Positions 33,047-46,900 of a stretch of 64,000 nucleotides of DNA are shown here, piece by piece; the first letter of the stretch is position 1, and each line of letters opens with the position of its first letter. The stretch comes from Phallusia mammillata. Its lineage: Eukaryota; Chordata; Ascidiacea; Phlebobranchia; Ascidiidae. The translations under genes were made by a program, and so were the position numbers. Below the pieces are notes generated by a model, which did not search any database, was not told the DNA's origin, and saw nothing but the letters and a program-made list of their open reading frames with translations. Location: assembly GCA_003260075.1 (NCBI GenBank), contig QLIY01000431.1:1-64000 (forward strand), read 5' to 3'.

Positions 33047-33956
33047 TACTAAACACAGCATCATGCCACGTAATAACACAGTTTTAATGCACACAAATAT
33101 GCATACTTAATCAAAATTATACTTTAGTTGACTTTGTAATGGCTGAGGATTTAGAGAATTATACTTATGTTTTTAGGTCCACAGGCCATGCAGTAATATG
33201 GGGTGTTTAGTACCACAGCCCAAAAGTTTCGTGTTCAAAAAAATCAATAAAACAATGTGCGATTATATTTGTTGGGTAAAATTTGTGTGTGTTTGATTAG
33301 TATTTTAATGCAGCATTTACAATGTTGTAACAAAAATTTAACAGACAGTAGCATATGACCCATGTGTTTCTGCTGGACAAACTTTGTATATATTTTGTCT
33401 TGTGAAAGATCTGGAATAAATACAATGCCTTTTTAATAACTAACATATTTTACAGTATTTTTGAAGCGATCCTTCTGGTTTTAACTCTGTTTTTTATTTG
33501 GATTTTGTTGTTAAAGTTGTTTCTTGCAAAAATAAGTTGTAAAATATTAGATGAAATTTTTCACATGTAGGTCTATACGTAAATATTACAATCTGATAGT
33601 TTACTATATATTTGTTTTAGTATATATGTGCTATAATTTCTTTATTTGGTCCCGAATTCTGTTTATAATAAGGTCCGAATCCTGATTTGTTTGTTAAATA
33701 TTTACTTTTTACTTGTGTTTGTTTTTCTCTTTAGCACCATCATGTTAATTGTAAACATTGTTGTTTTATGACATTTTTAATTCAAAGTAAAGATTGTTTT
33801 AATTTAGTCGCTTTGTTAAAGATGACTTTTTTCAAAAATTAACTATTTTTGAATATATTTAGGAATCCAGTGACACCCAAGGATAAACTAATTAGGATAC
33901 AACTAAAATATGCTGCTAAAATAGGAATTAGAAGCTTTCACTTGGGAAAAATTGTA

Positions 33957-36900
33957 ATGGGAAAAGGTGAGGAACTTCTGGAAGCTGTTCGTCTGCAAGA
34001 TTTGTCCACAGCTCAAAAAATTTTAAACAGAGGAAAAGGAAAAATTTTGGGATCAAAGAAAATCAATGTTAATTACCAAGTGGGTAAAACAATTTTATTT
34101 CTGAAAGTCAGGGTTGTTCCTGTAATTGTCTCTTTAATTTTTCCAGCACTGTAATTACGGAAAAGATTTGTATTGGTGTTTTTTAACACAAAAATGTAAT
34201 AATTGTGATTTCATGTGTTTAGAACAATGAAGGAACCACTGCATTGCATCAGGCAGCATTGGTTGGGAGTTCTGATATAATGTGTCTGCTTTTGGATTCT
34301 CGTGCGCAAATTGACATACAGGATCGAAAAGGAAACACACCTTTGCATTATTGTGCCTGGCAGGTACGTTTCAAGTTGTAAAGTTACACTTTCTTTTTTA
34401 ATACTGTACTCTGTCCATGTGATCGTGTTTTTTGTTTATTTCTAAAAATGATGCATTTCAATGTGTAGGGTAAAAGTGAACAAGTGGCCACTTTACTGCA
34501 ATGTGGTGCAAATCACTCATTAAAAGCAAGCAATGGGATTACACCACTACATCTTGCTTCACAGTATGGACATATCACTGCTTGCAAAATGTTACTCCAG
34601 TATGGTGCTGATCCAATAAAACAAAATCTACATGGACATACATGCCTTGATTTAGCTTGTGAATTCGGGCGTCTCGAGGTTTCCCATTTAAACAAATTGC
34701 TTTTTCTGCCCTTTTTTGTTTTATTTTCTAAATTTGTTTATTTTTGTTGCAGGTTGTCGAGTTGCTATTGAATTGCCAATTTGGGTTGAAACTGATTGAG
34801 CCCTACTTAAATTACAGCCATGAAAATGAATACAGTCACACCACAAGTCCTTTGCACTTAGCTGCAAAAAATGGCCATGGTAATGTAATAAGAGCACTAT
34901 TACAAGCAGGAATGAACATAAACTGGAGATGTCCATCTGGAACGTGTTTGCATGAAGCAGTGACTCATGGAAAATTGGACGTAAGTTGGATTTATTTGTG
35001 TAAATACACCTGATCAAAATCTGCTAAAATTTTTATGATTAATGTCAGAGTTGTGATAAAGTTTGATCATCACCTCAAGTGCAATATAATATTTACCATT
35101 TGTTGATGAGTAATGTAGTTGTAATAAGCCTATGAATGTGGCCTAAATTTTTCATTTTAAAATAGGTGCTTGAAAAAAAGCTTGTGACCTTTTTGCTTTC
35201 TGAATCACCATGTGTTGTAACCACCCACTTAAATGTCAAGTAAAACCAAACTGTTGGTGAAGTACAATCTGTTCTATATATGCATAACTGACAATGCAGT
35301 TTGGCAATATTAATACAGGACCTGCAAGGAAAATTTGTGAAACAACATTATGTCCAAATTGCAAACAGTATCATCCTTTAGATTTTTTATGCTTAACATT
35401 TTTTGAACCATTTACACTGCAACATGTGTTTCACTTCTTGTTTGACATGTGTATGTACTGAGTGTAAATATAATATGCAAGATGTGATAAAACACATCTT
35501 TTCTGTAAAAATTGGGTATTGATATTAAATTAAGATAAACCCGTTTTGAAATGTATATATTTGTGTCAGATCATCACAAAAATATAGTTATTGACAAATT
35601 TCATTTCTCATACATTTAGAGATGTCACAAACAAACCCGCATATTTGCACAGTATGTAGGGTTGTGTTGTGCAAACAAATCCTTAAATATGACCATCAGG
35701 TCATTGGTTCGTTGGTCGTTGTCAAATTGACTTAGATTTCTTTAGGGTAAACAATATTGAAATTTCGAAATGTACCTTGATACTTGTCGGGTGCTTTGGA
35801 CGCATTTGAGGCATTATACTGTTGGTACAACCACATAGATTTCCTGTGGGATTTCACAATCCAACAATTAAATGTCAAACGCACTCCTGTGAGCTAACAT
35901 TTATATTTAAATGTTGAATTTTTGATTTAGAATTTAGGATTGCATGGTTTTTGTCTATTAATTGTTTTTTTATAGGTAGTACAGCTATTGGTGGATTGTG
36001 GCATTGATACATCTATAACAAACACTCAAGGACAAGCTGCTCTGGACATTGTTAAAGGGCTTCCTCAAACTCACCCAACCATTGATATGATGAAAATATT
36101 GAGCTTGACAAACTCTTCATTTTTGCAGGTAACTTTTTCCCCTTATTTTAACAAGCAGTGTATGACTCTGTGCCTTGTAATGACAAGAAGAAAGGCTTTA
36201 AAGTGATGAATTAATTTTTTTACTGCACAAATGCATCTTAATTCGTATTTGATTTCTTGCTAAATAAAACTTATTTTAACACTTTGTTTTATGCATACAT
36301 ATATTTATGTTTATGTGCATGTAGCAGATGTAATAGGTATGCAAAGCAGAAAGCACCCAAAAAAATTGGCAATTTTGCTTCTCAAAAATTTCAATAAGAA
36401 AACATAAGTTTTCATCTTATCTGAGTTTCATAACAAACTGCCAATGTGTTGTTTTCATTTAGGTGTATGCTGTAAATGACTTTAAAAATGTTTACGATAA
36501 GTCAAGTCTTGCATTTACACGAGGAACAATTATAACTGTTGTGGAACAAAATGCAAGTGGAAATTGGAAAGGTCGAATTGACAATCTGAATGGAATACCA
36601 TCTGTGGGTTATTTTCCATCTGCATATGTACGTCCCATTGATCAGGATGATTATCATGCGAGCATAGCAGGTAAATGTTTTTTCCTGGTTTTTATTTATT
36701 GTTGTAAAACTTCAATAGATGCCTAACAGAATGCAGGTTCTTTTGACTGCTATTAAGACTACATTTGCATGTGACACAGATATCCTAAGTAAGCAATTCA
36801 TACCCTTCACATGTTTTGTGAACGTTTCTTGTTCTTCATGTAAATGTATGCCACTAACAGTTCACGAAATGTCAATGGGCTGAGGTTTTTTCTAAGTGCT

Positions 36901-39900
36901 ATGTGTCACAGGCACGGTGGTATTTTATACATCATCCAACTAACACATAACATTTCATCATGCCTAAAGTGTAATCGCTTGCTGTATACAGCTAGATGCC
37001 AATGCTTAGAAGGTAATTTAATAGCGAGTATCATGGATTTAAAAAAGTGTTAAAACATGTTGAAGTGTAGCAAACATCTGGCAAATGTATCCTATCACTG
37101 CTGGACTGATATATATAAGATGTGCTTAAAAGTGTGTAATGCTTATTCTGTAGAAAGTAGGTACATATGAAATATGCAGCATGTCACCAATGGCAGGAAG
37201 TGTGTTACATGTAGTTGTGTGGTTGTGTGCTTACAAGTGGTGTGTTTCAAGGTTCAGATGATAGTGGAATACATCCTTATGATGAGGAAGTTAACTTTAC
37301 CTGTCACCCCACTTCCACAATGTACACATATCCTATTTCAAATTTGCCAACAAGTCACCATGTGATTTCTAATGCATCGCATAAGTACGTTAATATGGAA
37401 CCACATGTGACAGCAAGCCCACCTCATGCTTCACGAGTATGTTTGATTTATTTTTGGTTTATCTTTTCTTATGATTTTCTTTCAAAATCATTATGATTTA
37501 CAGAAACATGTCATACCCAATGTTAATAACCCAAGTTACGATGATGTCATTTTTAGTCAACAAGTTCAAAATAAATCGCACCTTTCTGTAAAAAAGTCAA
37601 ATGCACCAACACAACCCATTGAAACTATTCCGGTTTCAAAACCTTTGATTGCCAACCCGGGGTAGGTAATGGTGTCTGACGACAAGCCTTTGTTCACTGA
37701 CATAGGCTTTTTTCATAGCTATGAGGATGTGCTTATTGATTGTTCATCAGTTTCTGTCTCTATAAGTGGAAAAGCAAGTAATGTAGCCACGCAAATTGCC
37801 TGCAACCATAAACCATTGCAAAATCAAGCACTTCCTTCGACCCACAGCGCAGGTACGTCACTTCGCATGATGAGCTTAAGTTGCATGAATATGCAATAGA
37901 CGTGAATGATGGATGATTAGTAGCATGATTCAGCTGCATTTGATGATTATACAAATTGTTTCATAAGTATTATTTTATTGCAGTTGGTCCGTTGACAGCA
38001 ACAAATAGAACTGTGGTTCAGGGCAGTGGAAAGGTGTGTTTGCAATTTGAGTTCATATCAAATTTGGTAAAAATTTTATGAAAATATAATTTGTACATCA
38101 GGCCAGTAAGTCTGAAGAAGAAGTCCTGCAGTGGTTGCAATCTATTCACATGGAGGATTACTGTCAGAGCTTTTTGTCTCATGGTTATGATATGGTCACT
38201 ATTTCTTACATGAATCCCTCTGACTTGAGTGCACTGAACATTTTTAACCCAGATGACAGAAGTACATTAAGTAGCCAAATACATGTTCTAAGGTCTACTG
38301 GCAAATATCCAAAATTATTGGCTAGATTACCAAACACAGTGGATGAGTGGTTATCTAGTATTGGTTTGTTGGATTACATGCCTATCTTTAAGAAACATGG
38401 CATACTAAGCATTGAGAGACTGACACAAACATCTTGGGAAGACCTACAGGTATTCACTGCACTCTTGTAGACTCTGTTATGAAAAGATTTGTGTTTCTTT
38501 TTAAAAATACTGCTTGTTTTTGCAGGATTTGAAAATAAACAAACTAGGGCATCAGAAAAAAATTACTATAGCTATTAAAGAATTGCTGCACTTGCTACAG
38601 TCTGTAACTGTACGGACTTCAACTTCACCTGTTAGCCAACCACAAAATACATCAGCTGTTCTTAGCTCTCCGAGTGAAAGCAGTCTGTCTACCGACAAAC
38701 AAGTTCAAGTATCAAGAAAGATGTCAAATCTGAAGCCGTCTTCTGGATATGCACCCCCAGTTAGTGTGAAACCGGGTACAAAACCAAAACCCAAAACAAT
38801 GGCATCATTTCATGAAAACCCAGGGCTAAGTCTTGAATTGCAAAAAGCACTTAACAGAAGGCAGAAAGTAATTGATGATGCTTCCGGAAGTGAACCCAAA
38901 TCGCCAGCGAAAGAAACTTCTGTAGAACCAAAGCAAGTAACGCCCTCCTCCTATGTGGCCCATTCTCAGCCCAACGCATATGTGGTATCAAAGGTATGTC
39001 CGGTGCGGTGTGCTGTTTGCAATACTTCAATTTGTTGTTAATAATGTGCCACATTTGGGGCCTGAACTCAAACACAAAATATCACATGAAAAAATGATTT
39101 GTTGTTATTACACAAACTGGTATAACTTAAAATATAAATATGCTTGTGTTATATCTAAGTCAGTTTGACTTTCAACCTGTATCAGTCACTGCCTAATTGA
39201 TAATATAAAATCCAAATAGAAACACGTCCAAAAAAGACTATTTTTGCATTACAATCTAGGGATGCTTGCTGTCACTACACCAGCTAAATGTTTTAATTTT
39301 CAGGTCATATTGTAGGATTTGTGTGTTTTAGCAAAACTTGTATTTTTTCCTAAACATCATTAGATAGGTAGTTGTTTAAATGTCACCAATAATCTTCAAC
39401 AATAATAAAAATACTTTTTTGGTCCTGTGATCAATGACACCAGCACAGTATGGTCATGATGTTAGTTTGCAAAAAATTTACCACAGTTTCTTATTTTGTT
39501 TCTTCACGATTTCAGGTAGATGTGATTCAACCATCAGGCCCTTCATTAAAAGCTACAACACCTTCACCACAAACTCGAAAGCAAGGTAGTCATCACAGGG
39601 GCCCTCCACCGAGCCCACCAAAGCGAACAACTTCTGTCTCAGCGGATGATGGATCAGCAGAAGTTGTCCCTGACAAACAGCTGCCGCATATACCAGTTCA
39701 AAATCATCATCATCCTGTCCCTGTAGTTGCTGTTAAGAAGCCAGGTGTGGCCCCAAAACCCACCAAACCTGAAAAACCACAAATTAATGCAAATAAACCA
39801 AATGTGATGAAGAAGCCAACTGCAAAACCCAAGCCTATGTCACAATTGGCTACAAATCAAGTTGAACTTCCGTCCCCTCCTAAACATACATTAAAAACCT

Positions 39901-41087
39901 CGCCAGTTCATGGCAATGCAGCTCAAAATACCCAAAGTATTGCACCCAAATCGCCACTTGGAAATGTTGGAAATAGGTTTGACCTCAGTGTTCTTGATCA
40001 ACTGAGCCCATCTAAACCTTCCCTAATGGAAAACAACCAAAAGCCTAAAGTTGAGAAACAACCTTTCCCTGGAGAAATTCAAGAACCATTTGTTAAAAAA
40101 CAAACATTTTCATCTGGAAACCGGAAACCTAACGAAAAACAACCTTTTCCAAAAGAAAGCCGAAAACCTGTTGTTAAAAACCAAATCCCCACTGTTAAAA
40201 CATCTGGTACTTCATCACACAATACAATATCATTTCATTCACCAGCAGAAGATTTTCAGTGGCCAGCACCACCACCTCCTTTGGATGTAGATTTACCCGA
40301 TCCTGAGCCATTACCGGAGGTAATGTCAGACCATGAAACCTGTTTTGAGGAAGATATTGACACAGGAACTGTTAAGCGACGACCAGCTTCTATTAATTTG
40401 TTGAATGAAGTACACACACCTTCTACCTCTGAGCAAAAGGAAAAAAAAATGAATGAAGCAGTAAAAACAGCCCACCAGGTAAATAAAACTCCTGACATAC
40501 CAACAAGCCAGGTTCCTGTGCTTCCACCAAAAACTGCAAGAAAAAGTGACCCATTACCGCCTCCAGTTCCAGCAAAACTTGGAAAAAAGCAAACACAACC
40601 TTTGGACATACCAGGTACTTTTTCGATTTGTATTGTGATTTTTAACTATATGAAGTAATTCTCCCAAGTTATATTGCGTGGTTGAGGGTAAGCTGTCTAC
40701 AACACATTATTTTCAGAAGATAATTATCCATTATAATGGATCACCTACATAATTGTGACATTAAAGCACAAATTGTGCTCATCAAAATGATGATATGTAC
40801 ATATTTATAAGTCACAGTCACATCACTGGGTCACACTGTGTCCTACTCTTTGTCTGCTTTCACGTTTAGTGCTGTATTTAGATTCCATGCAATGAATCAT
40901 ACTCTTTCGTTGGTGTTATGCATCTAGTGGCTTGTTACTCTATGAAAGCAAAAGGAACCACATTAAAAATTCTTGATTTTTAGATTCCGATGAGGAGTTA
41001 CAAAACACTGAAGCACGAAAAGTACTGGATGACATTGGATCTATGTTTGATGATCTTGTAAATGAATTTGATGAAATTTTGGGCTGA
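33957..41087 (+). CDS. CASKIN1: Caskin-type scaffold: ankyrin, SH3, two SAM domains
   Basis: Cytoplasmic scaffold that in vertebrates binds the MAGUK CASK. Exons: 33957-34079, 34223-34363, 34469-34678, 34753-34980, 35976-36128, 36463-36670, 37252-37436, 37504-37661, 37719-37852, 37984-38033, 38102-38449, 38526-38993, 39516-40614, 40984-41087; 3609 nt, predicted 1202 aa, phases consistent. Start chosen at [11 protein letters not shown], matching the conserved Caskin MGK start; the frame is open upstream to an acceptor at 33862. Domains: ankyrin repeats about 42-270, SH3 286-350, SAM1 535-595, SAM2 607-672, Pro/Lys-rich tail about 690-1150, conserved end [20 protein letters not shown]. At 37661 the donor GTAGGT must be used, because the next one would include a stop. 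Probably orthologous to both vertebrate Caskins. Confidence 0.95.
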
Positions 41088-42394
41088 ACGTGTGGTGTTA
41101 TCATGTTTCTTCAATTTATTTTATGTTTGTTTTAATCGCAATGCGTTTGCAAGTTAACTTTCATTTCCATGTTTTAAATCATAACATGTCTGTGATGCCG
41201 TGTTTTTTATGGTCCTAAGGTGTTTTGCACTATAAATTATTTCCAAGGTACTTGTTATGGTAGCTAACCATAACAGATAAGCGATACCATGCGACACTCA
41301 TCGCTTTTGTTCTTGCCACATACAGCGTTTTATTGTGCACTTGTGTTTCATTGCTTTAGCTTGCACGTAAGGACTTCCCTGATGAGCTTTTATTTAAGTG
41401 TATCCTTTTTTTCATTCAACAAAGAATTTATCAAGTTCACGTTTGAACGATGGTGATTAATACAAGGCTGCATGTAAAAAAGTTTGTACTGAGTATTTTC
41501 TTGCAGTCATGTGTACAACTCACGGTTGACTTTATCCCGACAACCTAAGTGCAGATGGCCGCGTCTAAATTTTTTTTCCAGTTCAGCATAATGTTGCATA
41601 TATTGTGGTTTCCACGTTAGACAGCTACTGTTCGTTTGTGTTTCCACTTCCCAAGTTTAGGTATTAACAGCCATTTAAACACTTGCCACCCATGTCACAT
41701 TAAAATTAACATACACAAATCAAAGAAGAGCATTGTGAAAGAGTTGTAAACTCGATCATGAGGAAACGTTACTCGTTTGAAGTTACTCGCCCGGTTTAAA
41801 TTTAGTTTTTTTTAACGTGCTATTGTATTTGTAAACAGCTCTTCTTCCGAAACCCTTCGCCTGTACGTGTCACGAAAACTTGGTGGCTAGCCGGATGTGG
41901 CCGGTTTACACTCTAATGCTAATTAATAAAACTGTTTGACGTTCCCTTGGTAAAGCATAGTTCGGAAGCTGTTGCAGCTATGCCGAGTTTCCATAAACTA
42001 CATGTTGTATTGTGCATGTTTCAGTATTTATTTGATAGGAGGGGATACATTTTCATTTTATTGAAACTATAGAATTCGACGGAAAGTACAACAACCCCAT
42101 ATATTGTAGGCTACTTGACGTTAGTATGGTGGATTTCGTTTAGTATTCGAACGTATTAAATCACGTCATTAAATCAATTTGCATTTATCTTATGTTTCAC
42201 GTCAGGGTAATTGCGAAGTTTGGTTATACGGTGAAGCTCGTTTGATGAACAGACAAAATATTTTAGCTTTACTTAAAAGTTTAACAATAGTAAGTTAGTA
42301 AATATTTGCACATGACGGCTATATCTACACATATAGGTTATAAATGGGAACTACAGGTGTACAGGTGAACTACTCTTGCTAGAGCTGTGTATGA
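41088..42394. other. Convergent 3' intergenic region
   Basis: Holds the 3' UTRs of Caskin (+) and the AbfB/EGF gene (-). AATAAA for Caskin may be at about 41934. On the minus strand AATAAA occurs near 42027-42032. About 42305-42394 is close to 58195-58268, the 3' UTR of the tandem paralogue. No other gene seen. Confidence 0.5.
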
Positions 42395-43925
42395 TTATGG
42401 AAGGAGACCAAGCAGCTCCTTGGGATAACGATCCACAATTGTTTCTGTGGGGTATAATCAAAATATTAGTTTTGCACGTTTAAACGTTTACCAAAACAGT
42501 AAGGAAACCCACCGCAGTTGTGCACCAATCCACACTGAATGCACATATGTGGACTTTTTTCACCACATGAACAGCCACCCTTTACACAGCATGCACAATC
42601 TGTACGGCTTGGATCAAAATCACATTGACAGCCAGTTCTCTTCAAGGTCCAACCACTGACTCGGTTTTTGTTTTCTGCCAAACAAAAAATATTCTTTGGT
42701 AATTGTGGCACTATTTTAAAGCTGTCGCATGGCGTTGCCGTGTAAACACCCAGCACCTCGCTTTTTATCTTTATCTGCAAATCCACGCATATGTCACGCC
42801 GGAAGCTGTTATAACACATGAGGCAGGGCCGGATTAACACCATTAGAGGCCCTAAGCACTAAAACAATTTGGTGCCCCTCATACCATTTTTAATTCGAAA
42901 TACAAACAAAAAAACAAAATTATTCATCGAGATTTCGATTTTAACATAATATACAGCAGCAAGGGTAATAGACTATAAGCTTAGCTGATATTAAACTTGC
43001 AGATTTGTTTCAGAATGCCAGAAATACTCCAAAACTCAATTAAAAACGCCTAATTTTGCTGCTGCCTTCCCCAGTCTCAGCACTGTTGCCCAATTGTAAA
43101 ACATACTAGTATTAGCGTCGTGTTTAATTTACGTTTGCCACATACGCGAATATGTTTTCAAACAGCATGCTATTAACTAAGCATTGCCTTACTGTCTTGA
43201 CCAGGGGTGCCCAATCTTTTTTGACTCAAGATCGACGTTTGAGGTAGTCCAACTCTCGGGATCTACCATTCCAATACAAACTAACAAGATAATGCAAGAC
43301 TATGTGTGTATTACCAAAGAAAAACTAGCATTTTCCGAGACCTGTTTTACGTTTTTTTATCGTGGTTTGGGTGTGACTTTTTGCATTGAACTTAATTTTT
43401 ATAATTCATCCGATGCTAATCTTGATAATAGCAAAAGTATCAGCACAAAGTAACCATTACTACTGTAACTATTACTTTTGTGACTTTTGCGACGTAAAGT
43501 GTCGTCTGAGTATTTGTGGTGTGAACATATCAACAAATCCTAATGAATAACTTTCACAATAAAGTCATCTATGTAGGGCAACATTCCCTAAAAACGCATT
43601 ACAAAACAAGTATTTTAAATAATTTTCTGAATCTCTCGCGATCGACTGGATATCAGTCCGAGATCGACTAGTCGATCGCGATCGACGGGTTGGGCACCCA
43701 TGAGTTTTGACTGTTTAAGGTTTTAACAAACAGAACAACGCAACGTTGTTACGTCATATAGCACGCAATCAATCCCTTTTGTCAGATATTTTATTTGCTC
43801 GCTTTATAAACAGAACTTCATTTTCATTAGATTTTGAATATAGTTGTAGTTTTTGGTTAGATTTAATAATTTACCTTGAAACCATTTCTGTGGTGCCCCT
43901 CCTTTACTTGATGCCCTAAGCACGT

Positions 43926-43963
<38 letters not shown>

Positions 43964-46900
43964 TGAGGCGATATAAGACCAGTAACGACAATAGGATAAC
44001 ATACAACATAAGAGACATATTACCGCAATTGGGCATCTCTCCATCAATAAATTTGCTTCCTTCCACAGTATTGCCCAATCTGTCCACACACCAACAACTT
44101 CCAGTTTCATCACATTGCGTTGGCTCATAGAGTCCTCTTATGTTGCACTTCTTACTGAACTTCGAAATTCCTTCCGGTTGTTGGGCGTCGAAGAAACATG
44201 GAGCAGCATCCTCTGCAGGCAATAGACAGTATAGTAAGATTTACCAAAATATCGCGGCAAAAGGTACTTGCACAAAGGGTACAAAAGGTACTTACTTATC
44301 AATGGAATTTGGCAGTTTTCTCCGTGACCACATTGTACACATTTGCGTGCATCCTTCTCTGCACATTGACAACCACCATCGATGCAGCATGGACAGTCAA
44401 ACCGGGTTGGGTTAAAGTAACACTGGCAACCACTTTTTGAAATGGTCCAAGAATTGACAAGTTCTGAGTATGGCAAATAAATGTTAAAATAATTGTAAAT
44501 AAATGTTATGTACCACATGCTTGTAGAACATTATTCACCTCTGCACGTTTTTCCATCAGATGAGAGATAAAATCCGCTATCACAGCTACAATCGAACGAT
44601 CCAGCGTTGTTTTCGCACACATGGTGACAGTCGTGAGTGTCTTTGTCGCATTCATTTACATCTGTCCAAAAGTACATTTTAAAATAAGCGGGCAAAACAA
44701 GGTGATGAGGTAAAACGATGTTCGCCTTTTTTAGACGACCTACTTAAACAGACGTGCGCTAAATCTGTTTGTAGGTTGCCATCTTCGGTGTCAACGTGTT
44801 TTCTCAAATGCAAATGATAAAAAATGGTTGGTATTTTTAGTGTATGTTTCTTTTCATATGCTGACTTTTAGTCAAACATAAGAGGTCCTTTACACAGCCC
44901 AAATATAGGACAAAACGGGAAAATATGACCTTTGGAAATTTTAAACAATTTCGGGTAATTTTTTATAAACTATTTTTTCTAACTAGATCTAAACTATCTG
45001 ACTTGCAAGTTTGGATGGAATGTTACCGGCGTTAACGAAGCTGCGTGTTTGCGCACAAGTGTCCTATTGTTTAGGAGGTAAATTTAAATGTGTTGTATCG
45101 TCTCTTTCTTGTCGAGTAGAACACGCAAGGATGCATGCCCATGTTTAATTGTTGATGTTATAATAGACTTGCATATGACTATACCAGTAATATTAATGAC
45201 TTAACAAAACATTTGTCACATGGAAGTTTGTCATGCCACTGCACCTGAGCATGATTTCAAATCATCTTCAATCACGAATCCATCATCACATCCACAGGTA
45301 TAACTTCCAAGAACATTAATGCAAACTTGTTGGCAGTCATTTTCTTCCGCACACTCATCAATGTCTATAAATAAGGTTACAACCGTATTGTTGCATCACG
45401 AGTTTTGTTCTATTGCACTTGCATTAGGTTAAATTAAACTATTTGCAAACTGAAAGTCATTTTTGTGTGTAATATCAAGACAGATAAGCGTGTATTTTAA
45501 CAAACTATCAGTTGTAAATACTGTTGTGAAAAACCTTCGCATGTTTTCCCATCAGATGAGAGATAAAATCCGCTATCACAGCTACAATCGAACGACCCAA
45601 CGTTATTTTCACACACGTGGTGGCAGTCGTGAGTGCTGTTGTCGACGCATTCGTCTACATCTGTTTAAAGAATAAAAACAAATCAGCACTGAAGACAACA
45701 ATTAGTATAAAATATAGATCGTAGCGTGGTGTTTCGATTGAAAATATAAAAGTTTTTTTTTTTTAGATAAGAGAATGCGCGAATACATGCTTTTGTTTGT
45801 TTGTTATAGTAACACTAGACTTGCATATGATCATGGCAGGGAATACATAAGTTCCAAAAAACGTCTGTAAATTAGAATTAATTAAATGCACCTGAACACG
45901 ATATTAAGTCTTCTTCCATGATGAACCCATTGTTACATTCACAAACATAATTTCCAGGAATATTAATGCAAACTTGTTGGCAGTCATTTCCTTCCACGCA
46001 CTCATCGATGTCTGTAAACAAAGGTTTTCAAAAGCAAATATATTAAAACGTGATATTATTTTCAATGTTTTTATTGTAATGAAGTTATTTTCTAAGCTTT
46101 AAATCGCTCCCAAAAAGATGTATTAGATAGTATACATATCTATCCGCGTCCGGGTTTGTTAATAAAAGTACATAACTTAAATTCGTTCGTTACAGAGATC
46201 TCAAACACATGACCCCTGGCTCTCCGAGGGATTTGTGTAGCTCGCAAAGTACTTTTATGTGTTTTACCATAGATTAGTTATCTATGGTTTTACCCCGGCC
46301 GAATATCGTAAATAGTTGCAACGTGTTTAAAGGCTGATCGAAATGGCATATCGACCTACCGTATCCTGTAGGGCTGTTATCAAATAAAGGTTTTTAATTT
46401 TTCAAATAATCAAATATTTTTTTTCCTTTTAAATCAAATAATCAAATAATTCAAATAATTTAGAATACCTGATACATAAGGCCCAGAGTCATTATTAAAT
46501 AAATATATAAATAAGATATAGTTGCAACTATAGTTGAAATTACTAAACAAATTTTGTAAGCTCTCATAGCTAGTCATTAAATCTAGGCTACACCTTTTTT
46601 CTGTTTAACATCACAAATTAGTTTAGATAGAGATATGCTTCAGTCATTCTCCGTAATTCGGGGGGGGGGGGGGGGGTGTTTACGGATACTGGAATGAACA
46701 GTAAATTGTCATGCTTTTTTGTCTAGCATTTTTTTGGGAATGGGTTACTGAACACTAATATAAGGCTGAAAACATATGTTGCAGTGTCTCTGTGTAACAG
46801 CAATTTAATAAAAATGTCACCAATGTGTTCAAGTAAATTGATTTTGCACATTTTATCGAGGTTTACAGCATAGAAAAAAATTATTTGATTATTTGAAATG

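Larger units (their letters stand above)
30524..33956. other. Gene-free spacer before Caskin
   Basis: Starts with a short CCTAG run, then AT-rich DNA, a CTCGAG-rich palindromic stretch (about 31632-32113), a Penelope-like fold-back (32432-32678) and a MITE (32833-33046). The Caskin promoter and 5' UTR should lie in the last kilobase; T-rich tract plus TTTAG at 33862 may be a 5' splice or trans-splice acceptor. Confidence 0.45.
42513..44463 (-). other. C-terminal triplet: Cys-rich / Tg type-1 / Cys-rich
   Basis: Exon 44296-44463 encodes W-x-I-x3-[23 protein letters not shown] and CVQCG. Exon 42513-42674 repeats the pattern: [34 protein letters not shown]. Between them 44024-44212 is a thyroglobulin type-1 module ([15 protein letters not shown]), a fold known for binding cysteine proteases or growth-factor partners. 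I cannot assign the CC-x2-GGC module to a known family. Confidence 0.8.
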
